Part shown: positions 8,712 to 17,090 of the stretch, one piece after another | Position numbering within the stretch: position 1 is the first letter of the stretch | Layout of the letters: each line of letters starts with the position of its first letter | Assembly: GCA_047600765.1 (NCBI GenBank) | Contig: JASGKF010000002.1 | Coordinates: 434,001-498,000, forward strand | Length of the DNA stretch: 64,000 bases | Source of the DNA: Viridibacterium sp047600765 | Lineage (GTDB): Bacteria > Pseudomonadota > Gammaproteobacteria > Burkholderiales > Rhodocyclaceae | Direction: 5' to 3' | Program-made: the position numbers and the translations under genes | The notes under the pieces: model-generated | Database searches by the model: none | Told to the model about the DNA's origin: nothing | Seen by the model: the letters and a program-made list of their open reading frames with translations, nothing else

Positions 8712-9476
8712 ATGGACCAACCCGAAACGCTGGATGTACTCATTGTTGACGACGAAGCCCCCGCTCGCGAACGACTGCGCGACCTGCTGGGCGATATCGC
8801 CAACGATCAACCGACGCGCCTTGTCGGCATGGCAGGCAATGGCATCGAAGCCCTGCGCTTCCTCGAAACGCAACGCCCGGACGTGTTGTTCGTCGACATC
8901 CGCATGCCGGCCATGGACGGCATTGAATTCGCCCAGCACGCCACGCGCCTCGAAAACCCGCCGCACATTGTCTTCATCACGGCTTATGACGAATACGCCG
9001 TGCAGGCTTTCGAACTCAACGCCATCGACTACCTGCTCAAGCCAGTGCGTGCCGAACGCCTCGCATCCGCGCTCGACAAGGTGCGCCGCGTGGCGCCCGT
9101 CGGGCATGACAAGATCGACCAGTTCGCCGAGCCGCGTCGTCACCTCACCTGCAGCGAGCGTGGCCGCATCCACCTGATTCCTGTCGGCGAAGTCGTCTTC
9201 CTCAAGGCCGAGCTCAAGTACGTCACGGCGCGCACTGCCGAGCGCGAATACCTGCTCGAAGAGTCGCTGGTGCAGCTTGAACAGGAATTTCCCGAGCGCT
9301 TCGTGCGCATCCACCGCAACTGTCTCGTCGCGCGTCAGGCGGTTGTCGGCTTCGAGCGTGCTCTGGGTGAAGACGGTGGTGAAGGTCACTGGTCGGTGCG
9401 CCTCAATGGCGTGCCCGACGCATTGCCGATCAGCCGACGTCAATGGGCACACGTCCGCTCCGAACTCGGCGGCTGA
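8712..9476 (+). CDS. algR: LytR/AlgR-family response regulator
   Basis: This 254-residue regulator has a receiver domain (about 8-125) with V-D-D-E near the N-terminus, phosphoacceptor Asp in F-V-D-I-R-M-P, T-A-Y-D and the conserved Lys in Y-L-L-K-P-V. The DNA-binding part (about 145-250) is of the LytTR type, with I-H-R-N near residue 203, not winged-helix. It is the partner of the upstream LytS/AlgZ-like kinase, one base after its stop, with a strong AGGAGG ribosome-binding site. Pairs of this kind control surface polysaccharides, motility or twitching in Pseudomonas and relatives; the local regulon is unknown. A large palindrome begins at its stop codon. Confidence 0.9.
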   Translation: MDQPETLDVLIVDDEAPARERLRDLLGDIANDQPTRLVGMAGNGIEALRFLETQRPDVLFVDIRMPAMDGIEFAQHATRLENPPHIVFITAYDEYAVQAFELNAIDYLLKPVRAERLASALDKVRRVAPVGHDKIDQFAEPRRHLTCSERGRIHLIPVGEVVFLKAELKYVTARTAEREYLLEESLVQLEQEFPERFVRIHRNCLVARQAVVGFERALGEDGGEGHWSVRLNGVPDALPISRRQWAHVRSELGG

Positions 9477-9598
9477 AAAATACCGCATGAAGCTACTGCG
9501 CGACCCGATCCTGCGACTGTGATGCTCGACGTACTCATGTACGTCTGTGCTTCTCGTCGCAGCCTCGGGCCGCTCGCTACGCTTCCTGCGGTATTTTT
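9476..9598. repeat. 123-bp imperfect palindrome (MITE- or REP-like)
   Basis: The outer arms AAAAATACCGCATGAAGC (from 9476) and GCTTCCTGCGGTATTTTT (to 9598) are complementary but for one base. Complementarity continues with small mismatches to a perfect dyad at the centre, GACGTACtCATGTACGTC (9528-9545), so nearly all 123 bases can fold into one hairpin. It starts exactly at the algR stop and ends 36 bases before the next gene. The A-run and T-run at its ends would also let it act as a bidirectional terminator. No terminal target duplication is obvious. Confidence 0.8.
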
Positions 9599-9634
9599 GC
9601 GAGCGCTTGATCAATCTGGAAAATCGGGCGATTG

Positions 9635-9901
9635 ATGACCCCCCAGCTTCGCCAATCCCTTTCGGCCTATGCCGCTGACACGCTCAGCACCGACGCTTTT
9701 GTCGCACTGTGGCGCGAACAAGGAGGCGGTTTGTGTGATCAGCTCCCGCCGGCCTATCGCCGTGCGCTCGATGACATGCTGATGCGCATAGAGTCCAGCC
9801 GGTTGTTTTCGGGCGATTCCTGTTCGTTCAGCCGCGAGAGCCTGCTCGAAGCCTTTACCTTGTGGCTCGACAAGGCCGAGGCGAAGCTCACTTCTTCTTG
9901 A
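9635..9901 (+). CDS. Small conserved-looking hypothetical protein
   Basis: An 88-residue, acidic, probably helical cytoplasmic protein; no signal peptide or membrane segment. I recognise no family. The ATG at 9635 directly follows a TTG in the same frame. Its 3' end overlaps the convergent transporter gene by 14 bases. Codon use matches its neighbours (G/C at third positions), which is the main support that it is expressed. Confidence 0.55.
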   Translation: MTPQLRQSLSAYAADTLSTDAFVALWREQGGGLCDQLPPAYRRALDDMLMRIESSRLFSGDSCSFSRESLLEAFTLWLDKAEAKLTSS

Positions 9902-10895
9902 AGGCCCACCAGGCTGCGAGGCAGGTAAAACTCGCGATCAGCGCGACGATGATCCAGAAGCCATGGCCGCTTTCGGCGAACGGGATGCCGCCGACGTTCA
10001 TGCCCAGCAGGCCGGCGACGATGTTGATCGGCAGTGCCAGCACGGTGACGATGGTCAGCACGTAGAGGCTGCGGTTGTTCTGCTCGTTGACGTGGGCGGC
10101 GAGCTCTTCCTGCAGCAGCTTGATGCGTTCCTGCAGTGCGCTCATGTCGCGCAGTACGACCGAGAACTCCTCGGTGGATTGGCGCAGCTCCTGGCTGTCC
10201 TCCGCATCGACCCAGTCCGGCGGGGCCTGCAGCAGGCGGAATAGCGAAGCGGGTTCCGGGGCGAGCAGGCGTTGCAGACGTACGAGCAGGCGGCGCAGGG
10301 TGCCGAGTTCGGCCCGCGTGGTGCCCAGCTTGCCGGCCAGCAGCTTGTCTTCAACCTCGTCGATGCGCTGGGTGACGCGCCGTACGACGTTGACCAGCAC
10401 ATCTTCCTGGTCGCGCAGCAGATGGATTAGCAGCTCCATCGGCGAGCGCAGCTGTTCTCCGCGTCGCACGGCTTCGCGCAGCGTATCGACCGCGCGCAGC
10501 GGTTTGCGTCGTGCGGATACGACGAGGCGCTGGCCGACCGACAGCCAGAGGGTCGAGATCTCTGCGGCTTCGAAGCTGAAGTCGTAGTGCACGTCGTTCA
10601 CGATGGCCAGCAGGGACGATTCGACGCGTTCGATGCGCGTCGAGTGGGAGCCTTCGCGCAGGGTTTCGAAGTACTCGTCCGGCAGATCGGCGTGGCTGCC
10701 CAGCCATTTCTCGCTGGCGGTGTGCCCCAGGTTGAAGTGCAGCCACAGGAAGTCGCCTTCCGGCGCATCGGGGGTTGCCAGCCAGGCGGCAGCTTCGTCG
10801 CTGTCCAGTTCTTGTGCGGGAGCGTGCGGAGACATGCGGAACCCGCAGATCAGGCCATGCTGATCGCTGCCGTATCGGGTGTCGTGTGGGGACAT
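9888..10895 (-). CDS. zntB: CorA-family metal transporter, ZntB-like
   Basis: This inner-membrane protein of 335 residues belongs to the CorA/ZntB superfamily. It has a long charged cytoplasmic N-terminal domain (1-265) with a helical stalk, then two membrane helices at about 275-295 and 310-330. The signature at the end of the first helix is G-M-N-V-G-G-I-P, as in ZntB and CorA-like Zn2+ carriers. The C-terminus is Lys rich (F-K-K-K), as expected for the cytoplasmic end. Transport of Zn2+ or another divalent cation is known for the family; the exact ion cannot be told from sequence. It lies just downstream of the leftward tRNA gene. Confidence 0.87.
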   Translation of the reverse strand: MSPHDTRYGSDQHGLICGFRMSPHAPAQELDSDEAAAWLATPDAPEGDFLWLHFNLGHTASEKWLGSHADLPDEYFETLREGSHSTRIERVESSLLAIVNDVHYDFSFEAAEISTLWLSVGQRLVVSARRKPLRAVDTLREAVRRGEQLRSPMELLIHLLRDQEDVLVNVVRRVTQRIDEVEDKLLAGKLGTTRAELGTLRRLLVRLQRLLAPEPASLFRLLQAPPDWVDAEDSQELRQSTEEFSVVLRDMSALQERIKLLQEELAAHVNEQNNRSLYVLTIVTVLALPINIVAGLLGMNVGGIPFAESGHGFWIIVALIASFTCLAAWWAFKKK

Positions 10896-10966
10896 GGTGG
10901 GGTGTGCGGTGCAGACCCCGATCAGTGTGTGACCGGATTGTTACGGACGTGCGAAGCGCCTCGGCC

Positions 10967-11042
<76 letters not shown>

Positions 11043-11108
11043 GGACCGGACGAAATTCCAGGCAGTGGGGGTTGGCTTGCCAAGCAGCACAAGTGCTCTG
11101 CGCGATAG

Positions 11109-11876
11109 TCAGTGTTGCAGGTGTGCAAGGGCGCGCAACAGGAACCACAGGACATCTTGTTGACGACGTGCGTAATAGCGCGCTGCGGAGTGTCTGTGCG
11201 GCCCCACCCGAACTGTCATCCAGTGTGCCGGTGCGCGTTCGAACACGACTTCGTCGTTCAGGTCGTCGCCGAGGTAGATGGCGGGGCGGCCCGGCAGGTC
11301 GGTGTCGTGAACCGTGAGTTGATGCAGTGCCGATGCCTTGTCGGGAGCGTCACGCGGGACGATGTTGAGTATGCATTTGCCCGGAAAGCAGTGTGCGTTT
11401 GCGGGCAAGGCAGAGCGGACGCGGCGCAACAGCTGGCGGGCGAGGGCCGCGTCGGTCGCGAGGCGTGTGTGAAGCGAGAGTGAGTACCCCTTGTTCTCGA
11501 GGTGCAGGCCGGCGCGCTGGATGTCGGCAGCGAAGTGTTGCCGGATCAAGGCGTCCCAGTGCTGGACCTGTGCATGGAACGCCGTGGTGTCGGTCTGTGG
11601 CAGGCCCTCGGCGCCGTGGTTGCCGATAATGCGTGCTGCGGGCAGATGGAGGCGCTTGCGGGTGTCGTCGCAGGAGCGGCCGGTGAGGATGACGACGGGA
11701 GCGCGTTCGCTGAGGGCGAGAAGAGCAGCATGTATCGCCGGTGGGGTGATGGTCTGCTCGGGGTGGGCCGTGATGGGGGCGAGCGTACCGTCGTAGTCGA
11801 AGGCCAGCAGCGGCTTGCGCGCAAGGATGCGTCGCAGGTCGCTGTCTGCGGCGACAGATCGGACGTTGCGCTTCAT
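11109..11876 (-). CDS. otsB: Trehalose-6-phosphate phosphatase
   Basis: OtsB removes the phosphate from trehalose 6-phosphate in the cytoplasm to give trehalose, an osmo- and desiccation protectant. The 255-residue protein is of the HAD type, with D-Y-D-G-T-L-A-P at about 27-34 (nucleophile and acid/base aspartates), T-G-R in motif II and G-D-D-L-N-D-E near residue 200 for Mg2+. Its ATG overlaps the otsA stop by four bases, so the two enzymes are made together. otsA precedes otsB in transcription order. Confidence 0.95.
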   Translation of the reverse strand: MKRNVRSVAADSDLRRILARKPLLAFDYDGTLAPITAHPEQTITPPAIHAALLALSERAPVVILTGRSCDDTRKRLHLPAARIIGNHGAEGLPQTDTTAFHAQVQHWDALIRQHFAADIQRAGLHLENKGYSLSLHTRLATDAALARQLLRRVRSALPANAHCFPGKCILNIVPRDAPDKASALHQLTVHDTDLPGRPAIYLGDDLNDEVVFERAPAHWMTVRVGPHRHSAARYYARRQQDVLWFLLRALAHLQH

Positions 11877-14128
11877 GTGTCCGTGCTGCCGTAAGCGCGC
11901 ACACGGGCCTGCACGCGATCCTTGAGGCGCAGGCGTGCGGCGTCGCCAAGCATGGCACCGGCCCAGCGATAGACGTTGTACTCACGCACCGTGCTGCGCA
12001 AGCTCTGCATGCGTTCGCGTCGCTCGGCGACGGGCATGTTGAGCGCACTCAGCATGGCCTGGGCCGTTTCTTCGATGTGATAGGGATTGACGTGCAGGGC
12101 CTCGGACAGTTCGCGCGATGCCCCCGCGAACTGGCTGAGGATCAGCACGCCGTCTTCGTCATCGCGGGCGGCGATGAACTCTTTGCAGACCAGGTTCATG
12201 CCGTCGTGGATGCTGGTGACCAGGCAGACGTCGGCCGCGCGATAGAGCTCCAGCACTTCTTCTGCACCTTTGTGCTCGGTGAACAGGTAGATCGCCTGGT
12301 AGCCGTCGCGTGCAAAGCGTGCATTGATTTGCGCAGCGAGTTGTTCGATCTCGACGCGGAAGGCTTGGTATTCGTCGAGCTCTTCACGCGTCGGCGCGGC
12401 GATCTGCACGAGCGAGAGGCGTCCGACGAGTTGCGGCTGCTGCTCCAGCAGGCTGCGCAGCGCCTGCATGCGTTCGGTGATGCCCTTGGTGTAGTCGAAG
12501 CGGTCCAGTCCCAGCGCGATGAGGTGCTGCGCATCGAGACCCAGTCGCTGGCGCACATCGCGACGACACTCGGCGATGGTAGGCCAGGCGGCCCGTTCGC
12601 GATCCGAAGGCCAGTGGATGGAGATGGGGTAGCTCTCGATCAGGGTGGGCTGGCCACGGAAAGAGATGGTGGAGTGCTCCTGTTCGATGCGCGTCTCGAG
12701 ATAGCGGTCCACGGTTTCCATGAAGTTCTTGCAATGGAAGCGTGTGTGGAAGCCGATGATGGTGCTACCGAGCATGCCGTCGAGCAGCTCCTCGCGCCAG
12801 GGGCAGATGCCGAAGGACTCCGGATTGGGCCAGGGGATATGCCAGAAGCTGATGATGGTGGCATCAGGCAGCTGTTCGCGGATCATGCGGGGCGCCAGCG
12901 CGAGGTGGTAGTCCTGGATCAGGATGAGCGGATCCTTGATGCGCGCTTCGGCGACGACGGCTGCGGCGAACTTTTCATTGACCCGTCTGTAACACTCCCA
13001 GTCCGCCTCGCGGAAAGTAGGGCGTACGTGGGCGATGTGACAGAGCGGCCACAGGCCGCCATTGGCAAAGCCGTAGTAGTAGCCAGCTTCGTCAATGCGA
13101 TCTAGCCACAGGCGGCGCAGCGTATAGGTGGGTTGGTGTTCGGGCAGCAGGATGTGATCGCGGCTATCGACCGTTTCGCGGTCGGCGTCACCGCTGCCGT
13201 GGGCGATCCAGGTGCCGGAACAGGCGCGCAGGATGGGTTCGACGGCCGTGACGAGACCACTTGCCGGGCGCATCGTGACGATTTTGCCGGCGCGGCGCAC
13301 ATGCACACTGGGCTCGCGGTTTGAGGCGACGATCAGCTGCTCGTCGCGCAGGTCCGACTTCAGCATGGATTTGAGACGCGCGGCATCCCACTCCTGGCCG
13401 GCGTTGTGCGCGCGGCGGTGTTCGTCTTCGAGCTGGCGCAAGCGACGGCGCAATTCGTCGGCAACCTGGCCGAACTCCGGGGATGAAGAGGGGGGAGCGA
13501 GTGAGCCTTCTTCGCCACGCAGCAGCGATTTGACGCCGCTGACCCAGCTGCGCCAGCTCAGATTGGCGATCAGCACGGTAGTGGCGCTGATGACGGCGCC
13601 GAGCACGGCCAGCACACTCAGCAGGTAGTTGCGCGTGTCACGGCTGCGCTGTTCCTGGAAGCCGAGGTCGTGCAGCAATACCAGGTGCGCGCCGCGCGTG
13701 TGTTCTTCTTCAACGGCACGCGTGGCGACGTGCATGGCGCGTCCCTGGACGGTGATGCTGGAGTCAAGGCGTGAGGCGGCGTTCGCGTCAGCGCAGCGCA
13801 GTTCGGACGGGAAATCCGGCGTCTTCTGCAGCACCGAACCATCGGCACCGCACAGCGCTATGGCCATCAGTTTCTCGTCGCGGATGGCGCGCTGGAACAG
13901 GGGCTGCAGGGACTGCGGATCCTTGCTGCGTAGCGCCTCGTCGATGGAGTCGGACAAGGTTGTCGTGACGAGGCTGGCACGCATGCCCAGATCGCGCAGC
14001 ACCCAGCGCATGGTCAGGCTGTCGATCAGCGGAATGCTGAACAGCGCGGTGATCGTCATGACGAGAATCAGCGGCACGACAAAGCGCAATTGCAGCCGTA
14101 TCGGCAGGTGGAGATTCAAACGTTTCAT
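11873..14128 (-). CDS. otsA: Membrane-anchored trehalose-6-phosphate synthase with N-terminal sensor-like region
   Basis: The C-terminal 490 residues (about 264-750) are a GT20 synthase joining UDP-glucose to glucose 6-phosphate. Typical features are V-A-S-N-R-E-P at its start, Q-D-Y-H-L-A-L-A-P, the acceptor and donor loops and D-G-M-N-L-V-C-K-E-F. Unusually, residues 1-260 add a membrane helix (17-38), a 125-residue probably periplasmic segment, a second helix (168-190) and a charged linker with HAMP-like or coiled-coil character. This is the layout of a receptor. The ATG at 14128 has AAGGAAG ten bases upstream. At 751 residues it is far longer than E. coli OtsA (474). Confidence 0.9.
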   Translation of the reverse strand: MKRLNLHLPIRLQLRFVVPLILVMTITALFSIPLIDSLTMRWVLRDLGMRASLVTTTLSDSIDEALRSKDPQSLQPLFQRAIRDEKLMAIALCGADGSVLQKTPDFPSELRCADANAASRLDSSITVQGRAMHVATRAVEEEHTRGAHLVLLHDLGFQEQRSRDTRNYLLSVLAVLGAVISATTVLIANLSWRSWVSGVKSLLRGEEGSLAPPSSSPEFGQVADELRRRLRQLEDEHRRAHNAGQEWDAARLKSMLKSDLRDEQLIVASNREPSVHVRRAGKIVTMRPASGLVTAVEPILRACSGTWIAHGSGDADRETVDSRDHILLPEHQPTYTLRRLWLDRIDEAGYYYGFANGGLWPLCHIAHVRPTFREADWECYRRVNEKFAAAVVAEARIKDPLILIQDYHLALAPRMIREQLPDATIISFWHIPWPNPESFGICPWREELLDGMLGSTIIGFHTRFHCKNFMETVDRYLETRIEQEHSTISFRGQPTLIESYPISIHWPSDRERAAWPTIAECRRDVRQRLGLDAQHLIALGLDRFDYTKGITERMQALRSLLEQQPQLVGRLSLVQIAAPTREELDEYQAFRVEIEQLAAQINARFARDGYQAIYLFTEHKGAEEVLELYRAADVCLVTSIHDGMNLVCKEFIAARDDEDGVLILSQFAGASRELSEALHVNPYHIEETAQAMLSALNMPVAERRERMQSLRSTVREYNVYRWAGAMLGDAARLRLKDRVQARVRAYGSTDT

Positions 14129-14286
14129 TGCGACAGACTTCCTTGGTGTTTCTGTTTTGCAGCAGGTATTCCGCGTGGCTTTGCTGCACAATCTGTTCTG
14201 GTCACGCCGTAACGCCCGGCGGATATTTTCCATACCATGCCGACGGTGCTGGATCTGGTCGGCATGATGCGTTTGCCCGAAACAGA

Positions 14287-15453
14287 ATGAGCTCCACCAA
14301 ACCGGACAGTTCCCTCAGCGTCGTGCTGCAGTTCGACAAAGGCAGCGGTTACGCACGAGGGATCGTTGCAGGCGTCAGTCAATTCGCTCGTGCGGGACGC
14401 CTCGACTGGCGCCTGACGGTTGCCTCGGCGGCCGAAGTGCGCACCCGCAACATTTCGGCGGATGCCTGGATCGTCGACTTCGATGATCGTGAGGCGTGTG
14501 CGCGACTGTTGCAAGGAACTGAGGCACTGGTTGCGGTGGCGAGTTCCCGTAGCGCTGAAGCGGGTTGCCCGCCGCGTGTGCCGCTGGTCATGTCCGACAA
14601 CGCGGCCATGGTCGATATGGCGCGCGAACACTTGCAGGATCGTGGCGTGCCGGCACTGGCTTTTTTCAGTAAGGGAAAGTACGCCGGTCTGAGCTGGGCG
14701 TTGGAGCGAGAAAAGGCGTTCCGAGAAATTCCCGGTGTCGAGGAGGCCAACATCCTCGATAGTCAGCGCATGTCGCATGCCGGGCCCGAAGGTCTGCGCG
14801 ACTGGTTGCGCGCTCTGCCCAGGCCCTGCGGCGTGATCGCGGTGAACGATTCCAGCGCGCAGGATCTGCTGCATGAATGTGCGTTGGCGGGCATCAGTGT
14901 GCCGGACGAGCTGGCGGTGGTCGGTATCGACAATGACGAGCTCGTGGCATCGCTGGCACATGTGGAGATCAGTTCGGTCGTGCAGGACACTGGACGTGTC
15001 GGCCGCATTGCCGCGCAGATGCTGCATGCGCGACTGCAGCGTTCGGTGTTGCCTGATTATCGCGTCACGGTGCCGCCGGCCCGCCTGAGCATCAAGGCAT
15101 CGAGCATGTACCAGGAGGGCGTCAATCCTGTCGTGACGCGTGCCCGTGCTTTCATCCTGCAGTTCGCGGCGCATGGCATCAAGTCTGACCAGGTTGCACA
15201 TCATGTGAACGTGTCGCGTTCTTCGATCGAGCGGATATTCAGTCGGGAGTGCGGTTGTTCCGTGCACGACGAAATCCTGCGCGTACGTCTCGACACGGCC
15301 AAGCAGCTCCTGCGTGCGGGCAAGCTGTCGGCGTCCGAAATCGCGGTACGCAGTGGTTTCCGTACGCTGCAGTACATGCATGTCGTGTTCAAGCGCGAGT
15401 TGGGTTGCACGCCCGGCGAGTTCCAGTCCGGTCAGGCACGGCAGACTGCGTGA
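14287..15453 (+). CDS. XylR-type transcriptional regulator (sugar-binding domain + AraC DNA-binding domain)
   Basis: The 388-residue protein has a LacI/periplasmic-binding-like sensor (about 10-275) and a C-terminal AraC-type pair of helix-turn-helix motifs (about 280-385). The sensor shows the pattern G-Y-A-R-G-I near its start and V-G-I-D-N-D-E late. The second HTH carries S-E-I-A-V-R-S-G-F. Regulators of this design respond to sugars such as xylose and activate catabolic operons. It is divergent from otsA and convergent with porin copy 1, separated by a terminator. A carbohydrate signal is likely, but which one is unclear. Confidence 0.85.
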   Translation: MSSTKPDSSLSVVLQFDKGSGYARGIVAGVSQFARAGRLDWRLTVASAAEVRTRNISADAWIVDFDDREACARLLQGTEALVAVASSRSAEAGCPPRVPLVMSDNAAMVDMAREHLQDRGVPALAFFSKGKYAGLSWALEREKAFREIPGVEEANILDSQRMSHAGPEGLRDWLRALPRPCGVIAVNDSSAQDLLHECALAGISVPDELAVVGIDNDELVASLAHVEISSVVQDTGRVGRIAAQMLHARLQRSVLPDYRVTVPPARLSIKASSMYQEGVNPVVTRARAFILQFAAHGIKSDQVAHHVNVSRSSIERIFSRECGCSVHDEILRVRLDTAKQLLRAGKLSASEIAVRSGFRTLQYMHVVFKRELGCTPGEFQSGQARQTA

Positions 15454-15462
15454 GGGCAAAAA

Positions 15463-15492
15463 AAAGGCGACCCGGATAGCCAGGTCGCCTTT
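15463..15492. terminator. Bidirectional intrinsic terminator
   Basis: AAAGGCGACC and GGTCGCCTTT form a 10-bp stem around a 10-base loop. An eight-A run to the left supplies the U-tract for the leftward porin transcript. The rightward reading, for the regulator, is followed by only a few T. Confidence 0.85.
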
Positions 15493-15536
15493 GCCCGATC
15501 TTCAGGCCATGAGGACGGTATCTGTCCTTTTGTGGA

Positions 15537-16715
15537 TCAGAAATCCTTGACGATGCCGACGCGGAGGATCTTTTCGTCCACCTTGTTGCCGGTGTTGCCG
15601 ACGAAGTTGGTGCCAGAACCGACGTACTTGCCGTTGGTGATGCCGGCCGTGTTGCGCTCCCAGTCAGCCTTGCTGTAGCCGATGTAGGCGCTGGTCTGCT
15701 TCGACAGCTGATAGAAGGCACCCAGCATCATCTGCTTGCCGCTGTTACGGCCACCGGTTGCGGCATCCGACAGGTCATGGTTCTGCGAGAAGCCAGCACC
15801 CAGACCCAGATTGCCGATCGTGTAGTTGATTACGATGTTGGTGGTCTTTTCTTGCCATGGCACGCTGGCCAGATAGCCCTTGTAGTTGTTGTACTGCAGG
15901 CCGATCTTCAGACCCTTCACCGGCTTGATGTTGATGTAGTAGTGATGGAAGATGATGCCGTCTTCCGTACCGGCAGCGATGTTGCTGGTGCGCTTGTGGG
16001 TACCGTCGATACCGCCGTTGATCACGTCGGTGATCTTGTATTCCAGACCCAGCACATACACGTCACCCGACTTCTTGGTCGTGGTGGAGTTCAAGGCCGA
16101 CGAAGCGGTGTTCGTGTGCGAGAAGCCGTCGTTGTTCGAGCCAGCCTTGCGGTTGTCGCCACCAGCGTAGGAACCCTTGAACAGCAGGCCGACCGGGCCG
16201 AAGCTCAGTGCCTTCGGGTCCGTCCAGAAGGCGGTGTGACGGTTGGTCAGCGACTCTTCGCGGAACTGCGACACGCCGTACTTGACTGCTTCCCAGTCCT
16301 TCGGCGAAACCATGTAGGGCTTCTCGGCCAGCTTGAAGTCACCCGACATCAGGTTGGCGACGCCGTACTGGGTCACGATCGGACCGAATTGCACCCACAT
16401 GGCCTTCTTGTCGTTCGAGGTCAGGCCGGTCTTGCCTTCGTGCACGTTGCCGAAGCGAACGTCGTAGGAGACGCCAGCCTTGATCCACTTGTTGATGTCT
16501 TCGTTGGCCGAGAACGTGACGCGCGTCGAAGCAGCCGAGCCGTCAGTCTGGGCTTCCGTCGTCGTGCCACCATTCGGAGCGCCTGCAGCAGTATCAAAGT
16601 TCTGGATCTTGCGGAACTGGTAGCTGGCGTCGAACTTGCCGCCAACGGTGACTTGCGCGAAGGCGCCGCCGGACATCAGGCCAGCAACGGCCACGGCGAT
16701 GAGTTTCTTTTGCAT
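15537..16715 (-). CDS. Outer-membrane porin, copy 1
   Basis: The 392-residue protein has a 20-residue signal peptide (M-Q-K-K-L-I to A-F-A-Q) and a beta-rich mature part ending in V-K-D-F, the usual C-terminal Phe of outer-membrane barrels. It is nearly identical to the gene at 32226-33404: same length with 13 amino-acid differences. Some of those differences fall in probable surface loops (for example N-G-G for T-G-G, and A-L-N-S-T-T for S-L-N-S-A-T). The ATG at 16715 has GAGGAG about ten bases upstream. Its promoter region, with AT-rich dyads, differs fully from that of the other copy. The solute is unknown. Confidence 0.88.
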   Translation of the reverse strand: MQKKLIAVAVAGLMSGGAFAQVTVGGKFDASYQFRKIQNFDTAAGAPNGGTTTEAQTDGSAASTRVTFSANEDINKWIKAGVSYDVRFGNVHEGKTGLTSNDKKAMWVQFGPIVTQYGVANLMSGDFKLAEKPYMVSPKDWEAVKYGVSQFREESLTNRHTAFWTDPKALSFGPVGLLFKGSYAGGDNRKAGSNNDGFSHTNTASSALNSTTTKKSGDVYVLGLEYKITDVINGGIDGTHKRTSNIAAGTEDGIIFHHYYINIKPVKGLKIGLQYNNYKGYLASVPWQEKTTNIVINYTIGNLGLGAGFSQNHDLSDAATGGRNSGKQMMLGAFYQLSKQTSAYIGYSKADWERNTAGITNGKYVGSGTNFVGNTGNKVDEKILRVGIVKDF

Positions 16716-16848
16716 TGAAATTGCTCCTCGAAATTTTTGGCGATCCCGGGTGGCCGTTGACGGGCAACGGCGGCGGTGCTGTCGCCAGAGTCGCTGCGCG
16801 GTCTTCTGGCTTGGGTCGCATTGGAGCAAGTGCGCGGAGAGCGCCTCA

Positions 16849-16878
16849 ATTGCATTTTCGGGGCTGATTTATTGTCAA
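16849..16878 (-). promoter_or_regulatory. Putative promoter of porin copy 1
   Basis: Read leftwards, TTGACA (complement of 16873-16878) is a perfect -35 box and TGCAAT (complement of 16849-16854) a moderate -10 box, 18 bp apart. The leader to the ATG would be about 125 bases. One TGATTTATTG repeat (16865-16874) overlaps the -35 end of the spacer, so a repressor bound there would block transcription. Confidence 0.5.
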
Positions 16879-16936
16879 AACACGTCAGGCGCGCATCCGC
16901 GAGACAAGGGCTATTGCTTGGTTGTTGCAGGCGCAG

Positions 16937-16962
16937 CAATAAATCAAGTTGTTGATTTATTG
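16937..16962. promoter_or_regulatory. 11-4-11 operator-like dyad upstream of porin copy 1
   Basis: CAATAAATCAA and TTGATTTATTG are exact complements around GTTG. The same ten bases TGATTTATTG occur once more at 16865-16874 over the promoter. This arrangement is typical of a dimeric regulator with a main site and an upstream auxiliary site. The regulator is not identified. Confidence 0.55.
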
Positions 16963-17090
16963 TTAAAAATAAAATGCATTTGTTCTGGATTTTGCTTGGT
17001 CGCGCGATTTTCTCGCTTCGATTTGTTGTTTTTTCTTGGATGCGCTGGCTGGTCCCTGGTTGTGGTTTTTTTGCCGAAGCCGCTACCCAC

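Larger units (their letters stand above)
16716..17090. other. AT-rich control region of porin copy 1
   Basis: This 375-base stretch has no gene and is visibly richer in A/T than its surroundings. It contains the putative leftward porin promoter, three copies of TGATTTATTG (two forming a dyad), and, at its right end, the 3' side of the LysR gene. Confidence 0.6.

Noticed and set aside
15777..16718. 313-codon antisense frames conserved in both porin copies
   Set aside because: They look conserved only because the porin genes are near-identical; no start signal or domain.
16937..17090. AT-rich tract as a sign of a mobile element or origin
   Set aside because: It is short, has no DnaA boxes or transposase remains, and is better explained as the porin control region.
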